A DNA stretch of 64,000 nt from Trichococcus sp. K1Tr (GTDB lineage: Bacteria > Bacillota > Bacilli > Lactobacillales > Aerococcaceae): NCBI RefSeq assembly GCF_028309625.1, contig NZ_JAQMHR010000007.1:62001-126000 (forward strand), given 5' to 3'. Below are positions 9,151 to 17,702 of this stretch, one piece after another. Position 1 is the stretch's first letter. The number at the start of each line of letters is the position of its first letter. The notes under the pieces are model-generated. The model saw nothing but the letters and a program-made list of their open reading frames with translations. It was not told where the DNA came from and searched no databases. Made by a program: the position numbers and the translations under genes.

Positions 9151-10191
9151 TCATTTCGCCAAAGTGCCATTGCCCCCATATCCGAACTGCAGATCCGCGT
9201 CCGAGAAGTTCAAATCATCAACACTAACCTGCTCCAATCCCAACTCCTCCCGTAACAAGTTGGAAATACGAAGACGTTCTTCTGGTTGGACATAATAATA
9301 ATAGATATCTTCCATATACATTCCTACCCCTGGAATCAAATATTGCTCATAGGAAGTGATGGAGTCGCTGTAATATTTTTGAATATCGACCAGATTCTCG
9401 AACGTCAAATTCGTGCGCATACTCATTCCGACTGATGAGAGGATCGCTTCATAATTAGAAATACCTTCGATACTCAATAATTGGTCAATGATTGCTTTTA
9501 TGACCAACTGTTGACGTTGCTGACGTCCGGTATCCCCTTGTGGGTCATCATACCGCATACGGGCGAAGGCCAACACCTCCCACCCCTGCAAGGTCACGGT
9601 ATCCCCAGATTTGAAGGAAGCTCCGTTATATTCGAACGTCAATGGACTGGTGATTTCGATCCCACCGATGGCATCGACTAAATACTCTAAGCCGTGCATA
9701 TTGATTTCGACATAATGATCGACAGGCACATTCAGGAACTCTTGGATGGAATTGAGCGCCATCTCTGTTCCCCCGAAAGCATAAGCATGTGTAATTTTAT
9801 CATTGTATTCGTTATTTATATCCGTTTGATAATTTACCATTTCGGTGTAAGAATCGCGCGGAATGCTGACTAAGGTAGTCTGCTTTGTCTGAGGATTGAT
9901 CGTTACAACGATAATCGTATCCGATCGCCCGCCCATCTCCTCCAGCTCATCGCCATAACTATCGATTCCCAACAATGCAAAGGAAATCGGTTGCGCAGCA
10001 GATAAGGACACCGCATCCTTGCGTTTGTCCCGCGTTTCCACACCATAAAACACAGCATCCAACGTGCTGTCCATATGGTCATATGCTCGCCACATCCAGC
10101 CTCCCGAAACCACCAAAACCCCAAGAAAGAAAAGAAGCAACAGTCTTTTCTGAACTCTCTTTTTTTTGAAACTGCTCTTGGAATCATCCAT
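9151..10191 (-). CDS. LytR-CpsA-Psr (LCP) family glycopolymer ligase
   Basis: A 346-aa type II membrane protein with a short basic cytoplasmic tail (SFKKKRVQKR), one membrane helix (about residues 12-34) and an extracellular LCP domain. The conserved pieces are ALLGID (about 75), the Arg/Asp cluster GGRSDTIIVVTINPQTKQTTLVSIPRDSY and the FARMRYDDPQGDTGRQQRQ segment with its catalytic and lipid-phosphate-binding arginines. LCP enzymes transfer undecaprenyl-pyrophosphate-linked glycopolymers onto peptidoglycan. The ATG at 10191 follows GAGGAG by 7 nt. It lies between the CpsBCD module and galE, which fits attachment of the polysaccharide made by this region to the wall. Confidence 0.93.
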   Translation of the reverse strand: MDDSKSSFKKKRVQKRLLLLFFLGVLVVSGGWMWRAYDHMDSTLDAVFYGVETRDKRKDAVSLSAAQPISFALLGIDSYGDELEEMGGRSDTIIVVTINPQTKQTTLVSIPRDSYTEMVNYQTDINNEYNDKITHAYAFGGTEMALNSIQEFLNVPVDHYVEINMHGLEYLVDAIGGIEITSPLTFEYNGASFKSGDTVTLQGWEVLAFARMRYDDPQGDTGRQQRQQLVIKAIIDQLLSIEGISNYEAILSSVGMSMRTNLTFENLVDIQKYYSDSITSYEQYLIPGVGMYMEDIYYYYVQPEERLRISNLLREELGLEQVSVDDLNFSDADLQFGYGGNGTLAK

Positions 10192-10541
10192 CGTTGCGCT
10201 CCTCATCCCCTGCTGAATTGTTGTCTATCACAAAAAAACGTTATGCGATAGAATCCTATATACTTTTATCAGTATAAAACAATTTAGGATACTAAAAAAG
10301 AAATTTTGAAAATCATAATAAAAAAACAAACTTCTCTTGTACCTGACAATGCAAAAAAAGGTGCTAGCAAAAACGAAAAGTCGTATTCACTATGACAAAG
10401 AAAGAGCCCTAGATTGCGATAACAATCGAAGGCTCTTTTTATCATTTAAAATTTTTACTGGCTTCTATTCTCGGCAATAAACGTCTCGAATAGTCAAAAG
10501 ATTCCTTATTCAAACAGTCATTTGAAAATGAAATGATTCGT
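10192..10541. other. Intergenic region between cpsB and the LCP gene
   Basis: It contains the cpsB terminator (10401-10440) and AT-rich DNA upstream of the LCP gene where its own promoter must lie. No ORF is supported. Confidence 0.5.
10401..10440 (-). terminator. Terminator of the CpsCDB operon
   Basis: The stem AAAGAGCC/GGCTCTTT with inner GATTG/CAATC (10401-10438) forms a strong hairpin. It is flanked by a T-run on the plus side and TTTCTTTG on the minus side, about 100 nt past the cpsB stop. Confidence 0.75.
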
Positions 10542-11357
10542 TCAAGATCCTATTTCATTTCTCTTAACAAGTTTATTCATGAAATTAGAAAACTTCCGGG
10601 ATTTTTTACGTTTATGATTTACTTCAGTTGGTGGATTTGAATGGAGAAAATCGCCATTAAAAATTTTTTTTGTATTGCTCGAGAAATAGTCGCTTATTTC
10701 TGAACCAAAATTTTTTTCTAGCTTTGCGTACGCCTCTTTCATGTGAAACCCACGACCATTAATATTATGCGCATCAGAAGCAAGAATGTGCACCAAATTT
10801 GCTTCAATCAGTTGCGCAGAGAGCTCTTCTATTTCTTTACCGAAGACTCCGACATAACTACTGGCGGTAAGTTGGGCCAAAGCACCTCTCTCAATGTACG
10901 GGAGCAAAATATCCGGATTATCAATAATTTCTTGATTCCTTTCAGGATGCACAATGATTGGAGTGATTCCCTTTTGTCCTAGTTGAAAAAAGAGAGCTTC
11001 TGTATAGTGTGGTATAGACAAAGTTGGAAATTCTATCAAAACATACCGTTCTTCATCATCGACAAATAATATATTGTGATTTTCAATATCCTGAATCAAA
11101 TCACCATTGATCCGAATTTCTTGCCCTGGATATAGGGTTAAATCAATCCCTCTATTATCTAATTCGATTTGTAAAGATTCTGTTGCTTTGATAACATCTT
11201 CTTTTTTGTTCAAAAATTTTCCATTCATGTGGTGAGGAGTCACTAAAATATGTCCGATACCTTCAGAAACCGCTTTTTGAGCCATAGCTAAAGAATCTTC
11301 AAGTGAGCGCGCTCCATCATCTACACCAGGTAAAATATGACAATGAAGGTCAATCAT
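10542..11357 (-). CDS. cpsB: CpsB/YwqE-type tyrosine-protein phosphatase (PHP family)
   Basis: A 271-aa cytoplasmic metal-dependent phosphatase of the PHP fold. It dephosphorylates the tyrosine tail of the CpsD kinase and so controls polysaccharide chain assembly. Visible metal ligands are HCHILPGVDDG (residues 4-14), TPHH (about 40), the Glu of YPGQEIRI, HPERN and SDAHN. The ATG overlaps the cpsD stop by one base, which indicates translational coupling. It is the third gene of the cpsC-cpsD-cpsB set. The second CpsC/CpsD pair (14.4-16.2 kb) has no phosphatase of its own, so this enzyme may serve both kinases. Confidence 0.92.
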   Translation of the reverse strand: MIDLHCHILPGVDDGARSLEDSLAMAQKAVSEGIGHILVTPHHMNGKFLNKKEDVIKATESLQIELDNRGIDLTLYPGQEIRINGDLIQDIENHNILFVDDEERYVLIEFPTLSIPHYTEALFFQLGQKGITPIIVHPERNQEIIDNPDILLPYIERGALAQLTASSYVGVFGKEIEELSAQLIEANLVHILASDAHNINGRGFHMKEAYAKLEKNFGSEISDYFSSNTKKIFNGDFLHSNPPTEVNHKRKKSRKFSNFMNKLVKRNEIGS

Positions 11358-12091
11358 TATTCAACACCTTCGCTCGTATAGCCGTAACCATAATAGGCAT
11401 GGCCGCTTTTCTTCTCAATCCCATTAAGGACAAATCCTAATATGTTCGCATTCACATTTTCCAATAAATCTTTCGCATTTAAGACAGCGTCTTTTTGCGA
11501 AACCCCATGACGAACAACAAAAATCACACCATCCACTTTTGCAGCCATAATCTGGGCATCCGTTACAGAAGTAACCGGAGGCATATCATAAATGATGACA
11601 TCATACATGCTTTCCAGTTGTTTCATCAAATTATTCATTCTCTTTGAGTTCAATAATTCAGATGGATTTGGAGGAATCGGCCCGCTGGTCAATACATGTA
11701 GATCCGTCCCATCAATCAGTTGAATAGTTTCGGTAACCTCCTGCCCCGGCGTGCTGAGCAAAGTGGTTAAGCCTTGTGTATTGCTAATACCAAAAGTCTT
11801 CTGAACGGTGGGCTTGCGCATATCAGCATCAACTAACAAAACACTCTTTCCTTGATCGGAAAAAACCGAAGCTAAGTTGGCTGACGTCGTAGATTTCCCT
11901 TCCCATGGTCCCGAAGATGTCATAACAATGGATTTCACTTCACGATCCACCATAGAAAATTGGATATTGGTACGAATAGTTCTATATTGTTCTGCAATGA
12001 CTGATTTTGGTCTCATCCTTGAAATCAAACTTAAACCTTTGCGTTGTTGGTTATTCAACTTCATTATTTTCTTTTTATTAGATCTAAACAT
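11357..12091 (-). CDS. cpsD: CpsD-type tyrosine autokinase (BY-kinase)
   Basis: A 244-aa cytoplasmic P-loop kinase that pairs with the membrane adaptor CpsC to regulate polysaccharide polymerisation and export. It has Walker A SSGPWEGKSTT (about residues 60-70), Walker A' VLLVDADMRKP, Walker B VIYDMPP and a short C-terminal Tyr cluster (YYGYGY) that is the expected autophosphorylation site. The ATG at 12091 follows AGGAGACG. It is 12 nt below cpsC and overlaps cpsB. The Tyr cluster is shorter than in the paralogue at 14.4 kb. Confidence 0.93.
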   Translation of the reverse strand: MFRSNKKKIMKLNNQQRKGLSLISRMRPKSVIAEQYRTIRTNIQFSMVDREVKSIVMTSSGPWEGKSTTSANLASVFSDQGKSVLLVDADMRKPTVQKTFGISNTQGLTTLLSTPGQEVTETIQLIDGTDLHVLTSGPIPPNPSELLNSKRMNNLMKQLESMYDVIIYDMPPVTSVTDAQIMAAKVDGVIFVVRHGVSQKDAVLNAKDLLENVNANILGFVLNGIEKKSGHAYYGYGYTSEGVE

Positions 12092-12103
12092 ACTTTTCGT
12101 CTC

Positions 12104-12844
12104 CTATACACGTCTTTTCGATTTCCGAGATTCTAAATTAGGATTCACCTGTACAAAGCGCGTTGATACAAGCTCTTTTTCAGACATCTGCATGACAGAA
12201 CCCAAATTAGACCAACCAAACTGTTCGATGAATTTTTCATCTTTTACTGTCTTATCCATGAACTCCGCAAGGAAAGCTAGGCCCACACCGATCATCAATC
12301 CGACCAACAAACCAAGCACTAAATTCATTGGAATATTCGGAGAAATTGGATCAGGATCTACCACTGCTTGCGATAAAATCGTCACACTGTTCACATCAAG
12401 AATATCGCCAATTTTTTCTTCAAAAGAAATGGCTGTAGCATTCGCCAATTCAGCAGCTGTGTACGGATTTCCATCTGTAATTGTGACTCCAAATACAAGA
12501 GAGTTGGTTTCCGTTTGAACCGTTAATTTTTCTCCGAGTTCTTCCACAGTTAAATCTGATTCGGTACTCGAAATTACATCTTGAAGCACAATCGGTTCCT
12601 TTATTATGCCTTGATAGGTATTAATCAAACTCAGGTTTGTCTGTATGTCCGTGTTTGTGATTGCCTGTTCAGCGTTCTGTGTTTGATTCACCACGATTTT
12701 AGATGTCGATTGGTAAGCCGGTGTCACAAAAAAGAATGTATAAAGAGCAGCCAACAACAACCCCGCCAGACTCCACAAGATAATTGAGCCAAGCCGTTGC
12801 TTCAATATTGCAAAAATTTCACCTAATGATATTTCTTCCTCCAT
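12104..12844 (-). CDS. cpsC: CpsC/Wzz-type chain-length regulator and kinase adaptor
   Basis: A 246-aa membrane protein with two transmembrane helices (about 18-40 and 172-194) that flank an extracellular Wzz domain (YQSTSKIVVNQTQN onwards). The Pro-rich second helix region (VDPDPISPNIPMNLVLGLLVGLMIGVG) is typical. The cytoplasmic tail (about 50 aa) should activate CpsD. The ATG at 12844 follows AGGAGGG. It is the first gene of the cpsC-D-B operon and has its own leader (12845-13122). It sets the length of exported polysaccharide. Confidence 0.9.
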   Translation of the reverse strand: MEEEISLGEIFAILKQRLGSIILWSLAGLLLAALYTFFFVTPAYQSTSKIVVNQTQNAEQAITNTDIQTNLSLINTYQGIIKEPIVLQDVISSTESDLTVEELGEKLTVQTETNSLVFGVTITDGNPYTAAELANATAISFEEKIGDILDVNSVTILSQAVVDPDPISPNIPMNLVLGLLVGLMIGVGLAFLAEFMDKTVKDEKFIEQFGWSNLGSVMQMSEKELVSTRFVQVNPNLESRKSKRRV

Positions 12845-13187
12845 AATTTCCCTCCTGGTTATACATTTTAAATTAACTAAATTTATTCAAACAACAAAAA
12901 ACGACATTTGTGTCGGATTTTCCCACTATAAACCATTGTACTATACGATTGTTGAAATAACTATAAGTATTTTATTGGATTTCAAAGTACTAGTTCAGGA
13001 GCATATCGCTTATTACATAATCCCCCGAAAAGAAAGTAAATTTCACCATATCCCGAAATTAAATTGCTGAATCACTCTAAATTTATCAATATTTTATTCG
13101 GTGATTTCTATCAATATTTCAATAAAAAAGAGCCCGGAATATAAATTCAGGGCTTCATCTTTATGAATAAGATGCTCTCTCTTCTGG
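12845..13187. other. cpsC leader/promoter region and map terminator
   Basis: No gene is visible. On the minus strand the leader contains CGACA-CAAA-TGTCG followed by a T-run (12896-12916), a small terminator-like hairpin upstream of cpsC. The map terminator lies at 13123-13156. AT-rich promoter-like DNA sits around 12930-12990, but I could not choose one -35/-10 pair. Confidence 0.45.
13123..13156 (-). terminator. Terminator after map
   Basis: The hairpin AGCCC..GAAT/ATTC..GGGCT (13131-13154) is followed on the minus strand by TCTTTTTTATTG, downstream of the map stop at 13188. Confidence 0.7.
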
Positions 13188-13937
13188 TTATTGTTGTTGC
13201 GTCAATACTCTCGCGCCTTCTTTGGTGATGGCGATTGTGTGCTCGAATTGGCAGCTTAAGCCACCGTCTTTCGTTCGGGCTGTCCAGCCGTTGTCATCCA
13301 TTTTGGATTTCCAAATGCCCGTGTTGACCATCGGCTCAATTGTGATTGTCATGCCTTCCTTCAGGCGCAGACCTTTACCGGCTTCACCGTAATGCGGAAT
13401 GGATGGACTTTCGTGCATCGTTGGTCCGATGCCATGGCCGATGAATTCGCGCACGACAGAGAACCCTTCGCTTTCGACGTAAGTCTGGATTGCATGGCCG
13501 ATGTCGCCGACACGGTTGCCTGCTTTCGCCTGCTCGATACCCAAGTACAAAGCCTTCTCAGTCACTTCCATCAGATGTTTGACTTCCAGTGTAGCCTCGC
13601 CGACCACATAACTCCAGCAAGAATCGGACATGGCACCGTTGTAGTTCACCACCGTGTCAACTTTGATCAGATCGCCGTCCTTCAGTACATATTTACCCGG
13701 AAAACCATGGCAAATCTCGTCGTTGACGCTTGTGCAAGTCGCATATTCATATCCTTCGAAACCGATTTGTTCACAGATGGCACCAGCAGCCTCAATGCGT
13801 GACTGCACAAAGTTATTGATTTCCATCGTCGTCAAACCCGGCTTGATGAAACCGCGTAATTCTTCATGGACTCCCGCTAGGATTGCGCCTGACGCTTCCA
13901 TCGCTTGAATTTCACGTTCAGATTTTAAAGTTATCAT
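13188..13937 (-). CDS. map: Type I methionyl aminopeptidase
   Basis: A 249-aa cytosolic metalloprotease that removes the N-terminal Met of new proteins. It has TSVNDEICHGFPG, the metal-binding Asp of IKVDTVVNYNGAMSDSCWSYVVGE, the His of REFIGHGIGPTMHE and the Glu residues of ITIEPMVNTG and QFEHTIAIT. All five metal ligands of the M24A family (D, D, H, E, E) can be placed. The ATG at 13937 follows AGAGGATAG. It is a housekeeping gene that stands alone between two CpsC/CpsD sets, with its own terminator and a repeat-rich upstream region. That position suggests it marks an old chromosomal boundary between two polysaccharide loci. Confidence 0.95.
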   Translation of the reverse strand: MITLKSEREIQAMEASGAILAGVHEELRGFIKPGLTTMEINNFVQSRIEAAGAICEQIGFEGYEYATCTSVNDEICHGFPGKYVLKDGDLIKVDTVVNYNGAMSDSCWSYVVGEATLEVKHLMEVTEKALYLGIEQAKAGNRVGDIGHAIQTYVESEGFSVVREFIGHGIGPTMHESPSIPHYGEAGKGLRLKEGMTITIEPMVNTGIWKSKMDDNGWTARTKDGGLSCQFEHTIAITKEGARVLTQQQ

Positions 13938-14110
13938 ATATATTCTATCCTCTTCCTATAAAGTATTCTTTTTCATTATACATTAAATGCGGGCGATGAC
14001 TAAATAAATTTCATCCTTTGATAAAATTCCTCATATATGTGTGAGTACCAATATGGGGAATGGAATTTGGCGAAAGGGTTTGCGGTTGATTTGGAGATTT
14101 TTGGGATGCG

Positions 14111-14300
14111 AACTCCGGCGAGAGTACCCTTGGCCGGCGTTAACGGCCTGGGGAGCACAGTCCCTCCGGCGAAGCCGTGCTGACCGGAGGTAGTCTTACA
14201 CCGAGATTCTCTTCTCTGGCCAAAAAACCCTCACCAGAGAACAGCCCAGAAATGCGGCAGTTGCTCCAATGAGGCTGCGTCTAGCCGGATTTTCCGACCA
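14111..14300 (-). repeat. GC-rich hairpin repeat element (copy C, inverted)
   Basis: GC-rich DNA in the 460-bp gap between map and cpsD2, with stems CCTCCGG..CCGGAGG (14163-14190) and GGCCG/CGGCC (14132-14148). The core stem is the reverse complement of the third hairpin of the copy at 40.5 kb, so it belongs to the same family but lies in the other orientation and has diverged more. Confidence 0.6.
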
Positions 14301-14333
14301 AAGCCTGCTTATTCGGAATAGCACATATCCACG

Positions 14334-14361
14334 AAAAAAAGACGACCTCATCCGAGACCGC
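14334..14361 (-). terminator. Terminator of the EpsC-CpsD2 operon
   Basis: On the minus strand GGCGGTCTC/GAGGTCGTC forms a 9-bp stem with G.U pairs, followed by TTTTTTT. It sits about 40 nt past the cpsD2 stop at 14400. Confidence 0.7.
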
Positions 14362-14399
14362 CCTGTTTCAACGCATTTCTACGCACATAAATACACAGA

Positions 14400-15134
14400 T
14401 CATTCTTCGTAGTGATAGCTATAATAATAGTAGCTTTGATCTTTCTGACCGACTGGCGCACGGTTGTAGACGACGCCCAACACATTGGCATTGACCATCT
14501 TCAATGATTCAGACGCCTTCAGGACATCTTCTTTTGTGTCCTCTTCGTAATGGACCACGAAAATGGTGCCATCCACGCGACCAGCCAAGATCTGTGCATC
14601 AGTGAACCCCAACAAAGGCGGTGTATCGTAGATCACTAAATCAAACCGTTCCGCAACATCCTTTTCCAGCTGCTTCATCCGATTACTGGAGAGCAATTCG
14701 GCCGGATTCGGAGGCACCGGTCCGCCAGTCAGAATCGACAGACCTTCGACTTCGCACGAGTGCAGATAAGCATCAATCCCGTTCCCGTTCTGATTGGCCA
14801 ACAGGTTCGTCAGTCCTTCTTGGTTCTGCAGTCCGAATTCGCGGTGGACCGATGGACGGCGCAGATCGCAGTCAACCAACAGGACTTGGTTCCCCTGTAG
14901 CGCGAAGGTCACCGCCAGGTTCGCGGCCACTGTCGATTTCCCGGCTGCGGGCGTTGCCGATAGCACAATCAGCGACTTCAATTTTTTATCGACCATCGAG
15001 AACTGGATATTGGTCCGCAACGTCCTGAATTGCTCCGAAACATGGGAGTTCGGCCTGGCCAAGGTGATCAGCCCGTATATGCGGTGGGATTGTTTGGATT
15101 TTTTTGCTTTCTTTTTAGCTACCTCCACCATCAT
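14400..15134 (-). CDS. Second CpsD-type tyrosine autokinase
   Basis: A 244-aa BY-kinase, clearly paralogous to the one at 11.4 kb (shared segments EQFRTLRTNIQFSMVD and GPVPPNPAELL). It has Walker A SATPAAGKSTV, Walker A' VLLVDCDLRRP, Walker B LVIYDTPP and a rich C-terminal Tyr tail (QSYYYYSYHYEE). Its start overlaps the end of the CpsC-like gene (ATG within the last codons), so the two are coupled. It is the last gene before the terminator at 14334-14361. With two kinase/adaptor pairs in one region, the cell either makes two polysaccharides or uses the pairs for one polymer under different conditions. Confidence 0.92.
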   Translation of the reverse strand: MMVEVAKKKAKKSKQSHRIYGLITLARPNSHVSEQFRTLRTNIQFSMVDKKLKSLIVLSATPAAGKSTVAANLAVTFALQGNQVLLVDCDLRRPSVHREFGLQNQEGLTNLLANQNGNGIDAYLHSCEVEGLSILTGGPVPPNPAELLSSNRMKQLEKDVAERFDLVIYDTPPLLGFTDAQILAGRVDGTIFVVHYEEDTKEDVLKASESLKMVNANVLGVVYNRAPVGQKDQSYYYYSYHYEE

Positions 15135-16162
15135 CTTTCCCCCCTCTTGTTGCCTGAATCCACGGATTGGGTACCATCACTGTTCTGTAGGATGACGCCG
15201 ATTTTTTCCCTCGACATGTCCGCAACTGTCACAAGACGTTCGCGGCTCAAGCCCGAATGTGATGCCGAATGCTGTTTCGGGTGCTTCTTGGGTTGTTTTT
15301 CCTTTTCCTGCTCAACGGCACTATCAACTGCCGTCCTAGGGCTTTCCAGCTGCTCTACCGCAACGGAAGGCATTTCATCATCAGGAATCCGTTTTGGGAT
15401 AGCCACTTGTCCAGTTTCAGCCACCACACCTTTTGCAGCTCTCTCGGCTGCAAGTCTTTGTTTCTGCAAAGCAATGATGGCCGTCCGCTCTTCCTTATTC
15501 AATTCTGAAATGATACCCAAGTTTGGCCAGCCGATGGTTTGTGTAATGAACTGATAATCGTCAACCGTCTTCGCCATCGCATAGCGCAGCAGAGCTACTC
15601 CGAATCCGAGCAGCAAGCCGACCCCCAGACCTATCACCAAGTTATTTACTACAACAGGAGAAACAGGTTTTGAATTGACAGCCGCTGCGGAAATGATACT
15701 TACATTTTCGACATTCATGATGTCAAAAATGGCACTTTGAAATGTCGCAGCGATTCCGTTGGCGATCTCAGCTGCTTCGTCTGGATTCGGTCCCGTAACA
15801 GTCAGCGAGAAAACCTGTGAATTTTGATTTACGTCAATCACTACCATTTCAGCCAATTCTGTGACAGAGTAGTCAAGGCCCAAATCCTCTTTGACCCCAT
15901 CCAATATGACCGGTCCTTTTATGATGTCTTTATAGGTGTTGATCATTTGTACATTCGAATTGATGTCATTGAGCTGAATACTATTGGTCCCATCATTTGT
16001 ACGGTTCACCAGTAATTGAGTGGTAGAATCGTACATCGGGGTCACAACCAGAAACGTGTAGACTGCTGAGAGTATAAGACCAAAGGCGCCAAAGCTTATG
16101 ATGATCATCATTCTTTGCTTTATTATTGCCATCAGGTCTCTTAAAGAAACTTCTTCCTTCAT
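15131..16162 (-). CDS. Second CpsC/Wzz-type protein with long cytoplasmic tail
   Basis: A 343-aa membrane adaptor. The helices at about 18-40 and 172-195 flank the Wzz domain (YDSTTQLLVNRTNDG). The cytoplasmic tail is about 145 residues, roughly three times that of the first CpsC. The tail is rich in charged residues (VEQEKEKQPKKHPKQHSASHSG) and looks disordered. It should activate the overlapping CpsD-like kinase and set polymer length; the tail may bind other partners. The ATG at 16162 follows AGGAGGG. It is the third gene of the operon that begins with the 4,6-dehydratase. Confidence 0.88.
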   Translation of the reverse strand: MKEEVSLRDLMAIIKQRMMIIISFGAFGLILSAVYTFLVVTPMYDSTTQLLVNRTNDGTNSIQLNDINSNVQMINTYKDIIKGPVILDGVKEDLGLDYSVTELAEMVVIDVNQNSQVFSLTVTGPNPDEAAEIANGIAATFQSAIFDIMNVENVSIISAAAVNSKPVSPVVVNNLVIGLGVGLLLGFGVALLRYAMAKTVDDYQFITQTIGWPNLGIISELNKEERTAIIALQKQRLAAERAAKGVVAETGQVAIPKRIPDDEMPSVAVEQLESPRTAVDSAVEQEKEKQPKKHPKQHSASHSGLSRERLVTVADMSREKIGVILQNSDGTQSVDSGNKRGER

Positions 16163-16292
16163 CGCATTCCCTCCTAGTATTCGGCATATGACAATCAGCC
16201 TGACAAAGGCAAATAGGCAACTGATGAAAAGGTTCTCAACGTGCCGCTTCGCCCCTTATGATTGTCTTCATTATACCATATTTCCATAGGTA

Positions 16293-17492
16293 CTAGAAAG
16301 GAATCCCCTTATGGATCAAAGTCAGAATCAAACTCGATCCACGCGCGGCCTCAGCGCCAAAAAACCAACCGACCCGCGTCACAACCCTCTCCAGATCCTC
16401 ATCCGTCATCTTCGTGTCCGACGGAAGGCACAACCCTCTCGCGAAGATGTCTTCCGACACACTTGTCCCTTCCGGATTGTTGCTGAAAAAATCGAAGCTT
16501 TTGAAAACGGGCTGCAGATGCATCGGTTTCCAGATTTGCCGCCCCTCAATTTTTTTCGTTGCCAGATAGTCCAACAAGACTTTTGGACGTATATCATATT
16601 CCGGTCTGATCGTCATGCAGCTAAGCCAATAATTCGGTTCGCCATAAGCCGCAATCGGCATCATTTCCAACTCTTCGATATCCTGAAAGGCATTCGCGTA
16701 ATAATCGAAAATATATTTTTTCTTGGCTATACGATCATCCAATACCTGCAACTGCCCCCGGCCGATTCCAGCGACGACATTGCTCATCCGGTAGTTATAT
16801 CCGATTTCCTTGTGCTGGTAATAGGGGGCATTTTCCTTTGCCTGCGTTGCCCAAAATTCCACCTTCTCGATTATTTTTTTCTCGCGCGCCACCAACATTC
16901 CGCCACCTGACGTTGTGATGATTTTGTTCCCATTGAAAGAGTAGATTCCGATTTCCCCGATTGTACCCGTCTTCACACCCCTGTAGGTGGCTCCCAGACT
17001 TTCGGCAGCATCCTCCACTATCGGCACATGGTGTTCATCCGCAATCGCCTTCAGTTGATCATAATCGGCAGATTGTCCGTAAAGATTCACGATGACCACC
17101 GCTTTTGGATGAGGATATTTCGCAAAAGCTTTTTCCAAAGCTATCGGCGACATATTCCATGATTCCCTTTCCGAATCGATGAATACCGGTGTTGCCCCCA
17201 GATACATAATGGGATTAGCGGATGCGGAAAAAGTCAAGGACGGGCAAAATACAACGTCCCCCTTGCCCACACCCAGATACATCAGCGCCATATGAATGGC
17301 AGCCGTACCGGAAGAAAGAGCCTCTGCATAGTTTGCGCCCGTATAGGCGCATATTTCCTGTTCGAATCCAGTGACATTCGGTCCCAGCGGAGCAATCCAA
17401 TTCGTATCGAATGCCTCTTGGATATAGTCCATTTCGTAACCCGACATATGCGGGGAAGCCAACAATATTCTCTTTTCTTTCTTTTCCGTCAT
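16293..17492 (-). CDS. DegT/DnrJ/EryC1/StrS-family sugar aminotransferase
   Basis: A 399-aa PLP enzyme expected to aminate the 4-keto sugar made by the upstream dehydratase, giving a UDP-4-amino-4,6-dideoxy-HexNAc (PglE/EpsN-like). It starts with RILLASPHMSGYEMDYIQEAFDTNWIAPLGPNV, a pattern shared with PglE-type enzymes. It carries SSGTAAIHMAL, VEDAAESLGATYRG and the PLP lysine in YSFNGNKIITTSGGGML. The ATG at 17492 follows AGGGAGACGG. A 210-bp gap separates it from the dehydratase gene, with no terminator visible. The dehydratase, this enzyme and the PglD-like acyltransferase at 28.1 kb form a bacillosamine-type pathway. Confidence 0.92.
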   Translation of the reverse strand: MTEKKEKRILLASPHMSGYEMDYIQEAFDTNWIAPLGPNVTGFEQEICAYTGANYAEALSSGTAAIHMALMYLGVGKGDVVFCPSLTFSASANPIMYLGATPVFIDSERESWNMSPIALEKAFAKYPHPKAVVIVNLYGQSADYDQLKAIADEHHVPIVEDAAESLGATYRGVKTGTIGEIGIYSFNGNKIITTSGGGMLVAREKKIIEKVEFWATQAKENAPYYQHKEIGYNYRMSNVVAGIGRGQLQVLDDRIAKKKYIFDYYANAFQDIEELEMMPIAAYGEPNYWLSCMTIRPEYDIRPKVLLDYLATKKIEGRQIWKPMHLQPVFKSFDFFSNNPEGTSVSEDIFARGLCLPSDTKMTDEDLERVVTRVGWFFGAEAARGSSLILTLIHKGIPF

Positions 17493-17702
17493 TAAAACCG
17501 TCTCCCTTCCGTGGGTAGCAGAATGAGGAACAGCTTATTCGTTAAAAATACACGAAGCTGTATTTGGGGGATTTTTTGAATGATCTCTTGAGGTTTTATC
17601 TTGTGGTTGATTCTGTTGAGTGTCTTTATGTTGAGGGTTTCTTTCGAGGTATTTGGTGGATATTTCTTTAGGTGGTTTATCAGTTTTCTTGATGACAGAC
17701 AA

